From: Mesorhizobium sp. B2-8-5
GTDB lineage: Bacteria > Pseudomonadota > Alphaproteobacteria > Rhizobiales > Rhizobiaceae
Length of the DNA: 64,000 nt
Assembly (NCBI RefSeq): GCF_006440675.2
Contig: NZ_CP083951.1
Coordinates: forward strand, 2,699,501 to 2,763,500
Direction of reading: 5' to 3'
A program made the position numbers and the translations under genes. Positions 53,770 to 59,925 of the stretch are shown here, piece after piece (the first letter of the stretch is position 1; each line of letters starts with the position of its first letter). Under the pieces are notes generated by a model that worked only from the letters and a program-made list of their open reading frames with translations, did not search any database and had not been told where the DNA came from.

Positions 53770-55530
53770 CTATTGTCCTGCCCCCATCATCGTCTTGGCT
53801 GGCTCCCGGGCGACGTTTTCCTCGATCTCACCGCGGCCCGGAGTCTGAGGCAGCGCCTTGCGGAAGTTCTTGGCGTAGTCGGGCGGCATTTTCGGCGGCA
53901 TCATCGCCTCATAGGCGTCGACCAGCGCCTCGATGATCACCGGGCCGCTGGTGGCGAAAGCCTGGTCCAGCACGCGCTCGACCTCCTCCGCCCGCTCGAT
54001 GCTGAAACCTTTTCCCCCCATCGCCTCGGCGGCCTTGGCGAAATCGATCGGCTGCAATTCGCAGCCGAATTGCGGGTTGCCGAGAAACATCATCTGCTCC
54101 CAGGCGATCTGGTTCAGCATGTTGTTCTTGATGACCAGGATTTTCAGCGGGATGCCGTAGCGCACCGCCGTCGAAAACTCGCCGAGCTGCATGGCAAACC
54201 CGCCGTCGCCGACGATCGCCGCGATCGGCCGGCCGGGAAAGGCGATGCCGGCGGCGATCGCATAGCTGAGACCGCAGGACATGGAGGCGAGCGCGCCCGA
54301 GACGCCGAAGGCCTGCCCAGCGCGGAGATCGACATGGCGGGCGGCAAGCTCGGTGTTCTGGCCGGAATCAGTCGCCAGTACCGTATTCTCGGCGAGGCGT
54401 TCGCCGAATGCCCGTGCGACGTGCTGAGGCTTGAGCGGATGCGCCGAGCCATCTTCGGACTGACGCATCATCTCGCGCCATTTTTGCATCGCGCTTTGCG
54501 CGGCCGCCAGGAATTCGCCGTCGCCTTTCTGCTTCAGCCGCTTGTTGAGGGCGCGCAATGTCTCGGCCGCGTCGCCGACCAGGCCGGCCTCGACGGGGAA
54601 GCGCAGGCCGATACGCTGCGCGTCGCAATCGATCTGGACGCCACGCGCTGTGCCCGGCTGCGGATAATATTCGATGTAAGGGAAGGTCGAGCCGACGATG
54701 AGGACGGCGTCGCACGTCTCCATCGCCTCCTGTGATGGCAAGGTGCCCAGAATGCCGATGCCGCCGGTGGTGTAGGGATGGTCGTCCGGCAGCACCGCCT
54801 TGCCGAGCAGCGCCTTGACGATCGGCGCCTGCAGCAGCCGCGCCGTTTCCTCGAGCTCCACCGCCGCGCCGATGGCTCCGCGCCCCGCTAGGATCGCCAC
54901 GCGCCCTGCATCATTGAGGACGGCCGCGGCTTTGTCCAACTCCGCATCTTGCGCGAGGCAGTGAGGAGCGAACATGTCCTGCGGCGTGTGCGCCGGGCGG
55001 TTGCGCTTGGATCGCTTGGCCGCGTCGGCGGGCTGTTCCTGGATATCGCTGGCGATCGAAAGATGGGCGACGCCCTTGCGGGCAAGCGCTGTGCGGCAGG
55101 CGAGGCTTGCTACGTTCTCCATATGCGCGGCGTCCGAGACCTGGACGTTGTAGACGCTGACGTCGTTGAAGACGCGAGTAAGATCGACATCCTGCTGCGT
55201 GAAAGTCTCGATCAGATCATGGAACTGCATGCCGGTGATTGCCAGCACCGGCGCCTGGTCGAGCTTGGCGTCGTAGAGGCCGGTGAGAAGATGGGTGCCG
55301 CCGGGTCCGGATGTTGCCAGGCACACGCCGAGCCTGCCTGTCCATTTGGCGTAGGCGCAAGCCATGAACGCGGCCGACTCCTCGTGACGAACCTGGACGA
55401 AGGATATCCTGTCCTGGTTTTTGCGCAGCGCTTCCATGACGCCGTTGATGCCGTCGCCGGGGAGCCCGAACACGACTTCGACGTTCCAGGCAATCAAGGT
55501 GTCGACGAGAATTTCGGCTGCATTGGGCAT
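53770..55530 (-). CDS. Thiamine-diphosphate-dependent oxidase/decarboxylase (PoxB-like)
   Basis: A 586-residue TPP enzyme of the acetolactate synthase/pyruvate oxidase family. The catalytic glutamate is in VRHEESAAFMACAYAKWTG, the central domain is LAGRGAIGAAVELEETARLL, and the TPP motif runs from VGDGGFAM to IKNNMLNQIAW. It is closest in style to pyruvate:quinone oxidoreductase (PoxB), also a stress-phase enzyme in E. coli, which would feed electrons to quinone; acetolactate synthase or sulfoacetaldehyde acetyltransferase cannot be excluded. The C-terminal tail is longer than in synthases. First gene of a two-gene operon. Confidence 0.88.
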   Translation of the reverse strand: MPNAAEILVDTLIAWNVEVVFGLPGDGINGVMEALRKNQDRISFVQVRHEESAAFMACAYAKWTGRLGVCLATSGPGGTHLLTGLYDAKLDQAPVLAITGMQFHDLIETFTQQDVDLTRVFNDVSVYNVQVSDAAHMENVASLACRTALARKGVAHLSIASDIQEQPADAAKRSKRNRPAHTPQDMFAPHCLAQDAELDKAAAVLNDAGRVAILAGRGAIGAAVELEETARLLQAPIVKALLGKAVLPDDHPYTTGGIGILGTLPSQEAMETCDAVLIVGSTFPYIEYYPQPGTARGVQIDCDAQRIGLRFPVEAGLVGDAAETLRALNKRLKQKGDGEFLAAAQSAMQKWREMMRQSEDGSAHPLKPQHVARAFGERLAENTVLATDSGQNTELAARHVDLRAGQAFGVSGALASMSCGLSYAIAAGIAFPGRPIAAIVGDGGFAMQLGEFSTAVRYGIPLKILVIKNNMLNQIAWEQMMFLGNPQFGCELQPIDFAKAAEAMGGKGFSIERAEEVERVLDQAFATSGPVIIEALVDAYEAMMPPKMPPDYAKNFRKALPQTPGRGEIEENVAREPAKTMMGAGQ

Positions 55531-55555
55531 GGCGAGGCTCCGCTGTTGGCTTCCG

Positions 55556-55580
55556 AACCAGCAAGGCCGCGGTTGGTTCC
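55556..55580 (-). promoter_or_regulatory. EcfG-type promoter of TPP enzyme-PIMT/esterase operon
   Basis: Minus strand GGAAC (55580 down to 55576), 18 bases, TT (55557-55556); the start codon is at 55530. Confidence 0.7.
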
Positions 55581-55688
55581 CTCGCCGGATCGAGGCGGCT
55601 CATGGCCAAAAGGAGCAAACCCGATTGCGCAGGGTTGGGCGGCCGCTCCAGTGGGGTGTCCCTAATGCATTGCCCCTAAGTAGGCGTC

Positions 55689-55941
55689 CATGGTTCGACG
55701 ATGCGCTGTTCGAACGGGTAGCGAAGTCCTTCGAGCTAGCGCGCAAGCAGGTTGAGGCGGAGGTCATCTCGGTGCCGACGCTGACGTTGCACGGCGATGA
55801 CGACCGCGTCATTTTGCGGCCAGTTGTGAACGTGAACTCTTGCCGGGTGTCGGTCATTTTCCGACCCGGGAGCGCTGGAGCAGGTTCCTGCTTGCCTTTG
55901 GCAGGGAATATCCAGGGACAATTGGTAGCGAGCGGGGCTAG
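55689..55941 (+). pseudogene. Alpha/beta-hydrolase C-terminal remnant with frameshift
   Basis: One frame reads PWFDDALFERVAKSFELARK, then ISVPTLTLHGDDDRVILRP, typical of the substrate-cap end and acid-loop region of alpha/beta hydrolases (haloalkane dehalogenase or epoxide hydrolase style). The family's last motif, a histidine in HFPTRERW followed by FLLAFGREYPGTIGSERG and stop, appears in a different frame from about base 55850. The N-terminal half with the nucleophile is missing. The gene is therefore truncated and frameshifted. It ends against the neighbouring gene's stop. Confidence 0.7.
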
Positions 55942-56903
55942 CGGCGGCTGGCGCGCGTTCTGCCTGCCGGCACGATTGCAGATCGCAGCACCTGGTCGAT
56001 GTCATGAGGTTCTATTCCGAGGTCGCGAAATCCCGGCAGCTGGGTGTCCGCAACGGTGTCGATCTGCATGAGGTCGACCTGATTGCGTGTCAGCGGTGCG
56101 CCGGGGATGAACTCGCCGAAAGTGGCAAGAATGCGCCATAAGACAAATGGAACCGGCACCAATCGTGTCTTGATGCCAAGCAATTGAGCGACTTCCAGCA
56201 CCAGGGTTCGATAAGTGTAGACACGCGGTCCACCGAACTCGAACAGACGGGCGTCGGCGCCTCCGGAGGCGATCCGCGCGATGGCTTCGGCAACGTCTTC
56301 AACGGATGCTGGCTGGAGGCGGGTATCGCCATTGCCGAACAGCGGATATGCGGGAAGGATGGGCAACAATCTCGTGATCGTTGTCAAAAACCTGTCGTCT
56401 GTTGCGGTCATCACCGCAGGGCGGACGATAGTCGCGCCCGGAAATCCGACGTTGACGGCCTCCTCACCTTGCCCTCGCGCCCTGATGTAACTGGACTGCG
56501 AACGTGAGTCGGAGCCGATGCCGGATATCTGTATGTATCGTTCGGCGCCACCTTCCCGCGCCGCGTCCGCTAATTGGGAAGCGGCCTCGACGTGGATGCG
56601 TTCGAAAGTAACGTCTCCATGTTCGGAATAGAGGCTGACTGCGTTGACTACCGTTGCTGCATCCGAAACGGCCGCTGCAACTTGGCTTCGATCGAGGATA
56701 TCGGCTTTGACTGCGCTAAAGGACTTGCCATTAGCCCACCCCGGTCGCGCATGCGCGGGATGGCGGGAGGCTGAACGAACGATAAGCCCGTGATCCAAGA
56801 GATGCCTGACGATCCTTCGCCCAAGAAAGCCGGATCCTCCGAACACGGTGACGCACCCCGACCGCGGTCGAGTGTTTGATGACGAAGTTTGTGCGATGGC
56901 CAT
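55938..56903 (-). CDS. NAD(P)-binding protein of the extended SDR / NDUFA9-like family
   Basis: A 321-residue Rossmann-fold protein. The nucleotide motif is VTVFGGSGFLGRRIVRHLLD near the N-terminus, followed by SLYSEHGDVTFERIHVEAA, ISGIGSDSRSQSSYIRAR and the C-terminal LVPVPFVLWRILATFGEF. It resembles NDUFA9-like reductase-type proteins and ubiquinone-biosynthesis-associated SDRs. The ATG at 56903 is chosen; a TTG at 56924 adds seven residues. No EcfG-type promoter was found before it. Confidence 0.82.
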   Translation of the reverse strand: MAIAQTSSSNTRPRSGCVTVFGGSGFLGRRIVRHLLDHGLIVRSASRHPAHARPGWANGKSFSAVKADILDRSQVAAAVSDAATVVNAVSLYSEHGDVTFERIHVEAASQLADAAREGGAERYIQISGIGSDSRSQSSYIRARGQGEEAVNVGFPGATIVRPAVMTATDDRFLTTITRLLPILPAYPLFGNGDTRLQPASVEDVAEAIARIASGGADARLFEFGGPRVYTYRTLVLEVAQLLGIKTRLVPVPFVLWRILATFGEFIPGAPLTRNQVDLMQIDTVADTQLPGFRDLGIEPHDIDQVLRSAIVPAGRTRASRR

Positions 56904-56965
56904 ACCCGTCAACGGTTCTTGCAAAGGTTCTTCGTCCAGCAGGCGTCCGTCAAGGCAATCTGTGG

Positions 56966-57514
56966 CTAACTGCGGGTGGCACGCGTTCTGGCTGCCTTCT
57001 TCGCCGCTTGCTTCCTGCCTTGAGCGCCTTTGGTCTCCACAGCTTTCCGCGCGGCCGCCGAGCGCCCGGCTGCGCCTTTCGTCGCGGCCCCTTTCTTGGC
57101 AGAGGCCGATCGCTCTTCAGCGGTCCGTTGCGAAGCCGCTTCCCTGGTTTGTCGCGACAGCGCCTTGCGAGACGCACTGCTTTTCGGTTCGTGCTGGAGG
57201 ACCTCAGACACGGCCTTAGAAACCTTCGGCCGGGGCTTGGGTTTGCGTTCACCTTGGCCGACTTCGTGGGCATATTCAGCGCTTTTTCGCGTGCTCTCCT
57301 TGACCTTACCCTTCTTTGGCGGGGGTAGGTCGACCCCGGCGCGGCGCGCTTCGGAAAGGCCGATGGCGATCGCTTGTTTTGTGGAACGCGCGCCGTGCTT
57401 GCCACTGCGAATCTCATCAATCTCCTCACGCACGAACTCGCCCGCTTGCGTGCTTGGCGACTTGCCTTGCCGCTTATCCCGTCGCGCCCTTTCGATGGTT
57501 TTCTTGTCGGGCAT
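56966..57514 (-). CDS. DUF6496-type protein with lysine/alanine-rich histone H1-like tail
   Basis: A 182-residue, very basic protein. Residues 1-65 hold a DUF6496-like domain (AGEFVREEIDEIRSGKHGAR, STKQAIAIGLSEARRAG, VDLPPPKKG). From about residue 95 on it is K/A/S/R-rich repeats (SASAKKGAATKGAAGRSAAA, RKAAETKG-like), as in histone H1-like DNA-binding tails. AGGGAG precedes the ATG at 57514. An EcfG-type promoter lies about 205 bases upstream. Nucleoid protection is an inference from composition. Confidence 0.82.
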   Translation of the reverse strand: MPDKKTIERARRDKRQGKSPSTQAGEFVREEIDEIRSGKHGARSTKQAIAIGLSEARRAGVDLPPPKKGKVKESTRKSAEYAHEVGQGERKPKPRPKVSKAVSEVLQHEPKSSASRKALSRQTREAASQRTAEERSASAKKGAATKGAAGRSAAARKAVETKGAQGRKQAAKKAARTRATRS

Positions 57515-57720
57515 CGCTTTCTCCCTTCTCGGATAGGGGACCCAACTGATTCGCGCCCCAAAAGGCGGGAACGCGTCAGAGACGCAATTGATCCTTGATC
57601 CAATGATCTTGATCCAAAAGTTCCGACGGCGCCCTGCGGCAGCGTTTGGTCCTTCGCCACTTGGGGCCACCCCGATCGCGCTACGGGCAACCGCGCTCGC
57701 ACACCCGGCCCGGAGAACGA

Positions 57721-57745
57721 AACAATAGTTTCAGTCGGACGTTCC
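57721..57745 (-). promoter_or_regulatory. EcfG-type promoter upstream of DUF6496 gene
   Basis: Minus strand GGAAC (57745 down to 57741), 18 bases, TT (57722-57721). The leader would be about 200 bases and contains GATCC/TGATC direct repeats near 57590-57617. Confidence 0.5.
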
Positions 57746-57791
57746 AACTGAAGCAGGGTGCGCGGGGCGCGCTTTTATCCGGGAGATTACG

Positions 57792-58229
57792 ATGAGCGCA
57801 AATGGCCTCGACGTTTTCGACAAAACCGTTCAGATCACCAATATCTGGTTGAACGAGATCATGGACGATCTCGGCCCAGATCGACAACTCGCATGGCATG
57901 CGCTTGGTGTGGTTCTGCGCGCCTTACGCGACAGGCTGCCCGCGGAACTGGGTGCCAAGCTTGGCGCGGAGCTGCCGCTTATGATCCGTGGTGCATATTA
58001 CGACCAATACCAGCCGTCCAATGTGCCGAACCGACATCGCTCTGTCGAAGAGTTCTTCGACACCATAAACGAAGGCCTGAAGTCCGGACGACCGGTAAAC
58101 GCCGGCGACGCGGCCAGAACAGTATTCAAGGCACTTGCCCATCACATCGATCTAGGCCAGTCGGCGAAAGTGCGCGATGGCCTGCCCAAGGATGTCAAGG
58201 CGTTATGGCCCGAAAGCATCGGGGCGTAG
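57792..58229 (+). CDS. DUF2267 protein
   Basis: A 145-residue helical protein of the DUF2267 family: VQITNIWLNEIMDDLGPDRQ, AWHALGVVLRALRDRLPAEL, GAELPLMIRGAYYDQYQPSN. GGGAGATTACG precedes the ATG. The family is common in stress-related loci of rhizobia and actinobacteria, and its function is unknown. No GGAAC promoter in its own orientation was seen. Confidence 0.88.
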   Translation: MSANGLDVFDKTVQITNIWLNEIMDDLGPDRQLAWHALGVVLRALRDRLPAELGAKLGAELPLMIRGAYYDQYQPSNVPNRHRSVEEFFDTINEGLKSGRPVNAGDAARTVFKALAHHIDLGQSAKVRDGLPKDVKALWPESIGA

Positions 58230-58275
58230 GCGGCGTGACAGGATTGCAGCAGCGCCGGCCCACACTCCGCGAACT

Positions 58276-58716
58276 CTAATGGGAGGTTTGTGAATGTTCT
58301 CCGCCTGGCATTGATATGCCACCCAAAGCCTCCCCAGCTTCCGCCGCTTCTCCATTCTTCGCGAGGTCGCCAAGGGAGATGATGCCGACAAGCCGTTTGT
58401 CGCGGTTGAGAACGGGAAGCCGGCGCACCTGCAAGTCGCCCATGTTCGCAAGGACATGCTCGATATCCTCGTCATCGAAGCAGTATTTGATGTCCCCAAC
58501 GCTCATGACGTCGCGCACCTTGGCATCCGGCCCATTGCCCAACGCTACGCCGCGGACCACGATATCACGGTCGGTGATCATGCCAACCAGCCGATCGTTG
58601 TCGCCGACGGGCATCACCCCGGTATCGAGGCTGCCCATCATCTGGGCTACATCTCGAATCGAGTGTTCAGGATTTGCGATTTTGACGTCCCTCGTCATGC
58701 AGTCGCCGACTTTCAT
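58276..58716 (-). CDS. CBS-domain pair protein
   Basis: A 146-residue protein made of two CBS domains: VGDCMTRDVKIANPEHSIRD with VGMITDRDIVVRGVA, then VRDVMSVGDIKYCFDDEDIE with RLVGIISLGDLAKNG. CBS pairs bind adenosine nucleotides and act as energy sensors. No enzyme domain is fused, so it must act on a partner. The terminal 15 residues are flexible. It has an EcfG-type promoter about 55 bases upstream that overlaps one on the other strand. Confidence 0.92.
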   Translation of the reverse strand: MKVGDCMTRDVKIANPEHSIRDVAQMMGSLDTGVMPVGDNDRLVGMITDRDIVVRGVALGNGPDAKVRDVMSVGDIKYCFDDEDIEHVLANMGDLQVRRLPVLNRDKRLVGIISLGDLAKNGEAAEAGEALGGISMPGGEHSQTSH

Positions 58717-58767
58717 GGCAATCTCCTATCGGTTTGCAAAAGACCCCCGCCGGATCGCTGTGACGAC

Positions 58768-58793
58768 GGAACGAACTGTTCAACGATAACGTT
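58768..58793 (+). promoter_or_regulatory. EcfG-type promoter, plus-strand half of an overlapping pair
   Basis: GGAAC at 58768-58772, 19 bases, TT at 58792-58793, with CGTT at 58790-58793. No convincing gene lies close downstream; the nearest candidate starts at 59131. Confidence 0.45.
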
Positions 58794-58795
58794 CC
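58770..58795 (-). promoter_or_regulatory. EcfG-type promoter before CBS protein gene
   Basis: Minus strand GGAAC (58795 down to 58791), 19 bases, TT (58771-58770), with the preferred CGTT. It shares almost all bases with the plus-strand promoter, because the segment 58768-58795 begins GGAACG and ends CGTTCC. Confidence 0.7.
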
Positions 58796-59130
58796 ACCAA
58801 TTCACCTGCGGATCCGCTTTTCGCGGCGTTCCGCATCGGGAAGTCGACCCCCCGCGCATCGCGCCTATCCAGCCGCAGACGTAGGTCGCGCGCGTCCAGA
58901 TCGACCCGCCGGAACCAGAAAGCAACCTAATTGCTTGATGTGAACTTACGGGTGCGGCGCGATTGGGCCATGCGTTTGCGCTAGATCAAAGCCTGTTCGC
59001 GGTTTGCCGGGTAGTCGTGGCGGCCGGTTTCGCAACGGCCGGAATGAACCGGTGCAGGCATCGACGCGTTGTGCTTCAGCCGCGGCCTGCTTGTCAAAGC
59101 GGAGCGCAAGGCAGCAAGTGCCAAGGGTGT
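58796..59130. other. Intergenic region without clear gene
   Basis: About 335 bases downstream of the outward-facing promoter. A frame is open from 58963, but it has unnatural composition (many Arg and Cys). It could be a long leader or a non-coding RNA made from the plus-strand promoter; nothing specific is seen. Confidence 0.35.
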
Positions 59131-59337
59131 ATGGAGCTGTCGGGACAAAGCATAGCCAACGGCTTTGCCGGAACCTGGAAATCGTCGACCGAATACGCGC
59201 TTACGAAGATGAATGAGATGGCTTGGTGCTCCAAAGCGTCGGCGACCGGTGCGGCGGCATCTCTTTCCGCCACCAGCTATTCGTCTTCGGCCACCAACAG
59301 CCGGCGGGCGCCGACACCCGGGCCTCGTGTTGCTTGA
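59131..59337 (+). CDS. Doubtful small hypothetical protein
   Basis: A 68-residue frame: MELSGQSIANGFAGTWKSST, then EYALTKMNEMAWCSKASATG. AAGGGTGT precedes the ATG. The first 40 residues look natural, while the Ser-rich tail does not. It may be the stress gene served by the plus-strand promoter at 58768-58793, or a degraded phasin-like fragment. Low confidence. Confidence 0.3.
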   Translation: MELSGQSIANGFAGTWKSSTEYALTKMNEMAWCSKASATGAAASLSATSYSSSATNSRRAPTPGPRVA

Positions 59338-59382
59338 GTGGACGGGTTGAGAAACGGTTCCATCTTGTCGGCCAGCGGGCAG

Positions 59383-59925
59383 TTAATTGCGCGCTTTAAT
59401 TCCGGGCGAAGAACGCTTGCTGGCGCTGTCGGCGATCCAGTCCGCAAGGCTGCGCGCAAAGCTTCGCGGCACGATCATGACGCAGCTGGTCTCGCTCGTG
59501 CGCAGGACAAGCACCGGTACGTGATGCAAGGCCGTTTGAATTGCGCGGCCCGGCGCTGCGCCTGGCGCGCGCCAGTCGACTGCGATGCAGCCGGAGAGGA
59601 TTTCCAGGATGCGCGCGCCGCTCAAGCTGAAGCGCACGCGTCCCTCGCCGAGGGGAACCGAACAGCCCAGTTCGGGATCGATCGCGAGCTGCGGCGGTTT
59701 TGCATCCGTCTCCATCATCAGCCAGAGACGGCGGGGGGAGACCCGAACGATGAGCGTGTCGGCATGGCGGACCGTCTCGCCGACCGAGACCGGCAGGGCA
59801 GTGCCCAGCATTTGGGAAACGTTCAGCTCAAACCGGGCCAGCATCCCGTCCCAGCCCTCGACCTGAACAATCGGGCAGTCGGACCTCGACAGAGTGAAAT
59901 CTTTCGATACCAGAGCCTCAGCCAT
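59383..59925 (-). CDS. soxG: Sarcosine oxidase gamma subunit
   Basis: A 180-residue SoxG: EALVSKDFTLSRSDCPIVQV, then RVSPRRLWLMMETDAKP and FSLSGARILEILSGCIAVDW. Residues PGRAIQTALHHVPVLVLRTS and MIVPRSFARSLADWI end the domain. It is a structural subunit related to the folate-binding fold. It overlaps soxA by eight bases (ATGGCTGA) and is the last gene of the operon. Confidence 0.92.
   Translation of the reverse strand: MAEALVSKDFTLSRSDCPIVQVEGWDGMLARFELNVSQMLGTALPVSVGETVRHADTLIVRVSPRRLWLMMETDAKPPQLAIDPELGCSVPLGEGRVRFSLSGARILEILSGCIAVDWRAPGAAPGRAIQTALHHVPVLVLRTSETSCVMIVPRSFARSLADWIADSASKRSSPGIKARN

Noticed and set aside
52234..54735. Two long plus-strand frames (52234-53391 and 53395-54735)
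   Set aside because: They lie opposite the PIMT-esterase and TPP-enzyme genes, which carry intact motifs. No promoter or ribosome binding site serves the plus-strand frames.
57605..57624. GGAAC on the minus strand at 57620-57624 as promoter of the DUF6496 gene
   Set aside because: The TT comes after 16 bases, too close. The site at 57721-57745 has correct spacing.
59130..59337. Phasin gene
   Set aside because: The small frame has a vague phasin-like start but no clear family motif, so no function was assigned.
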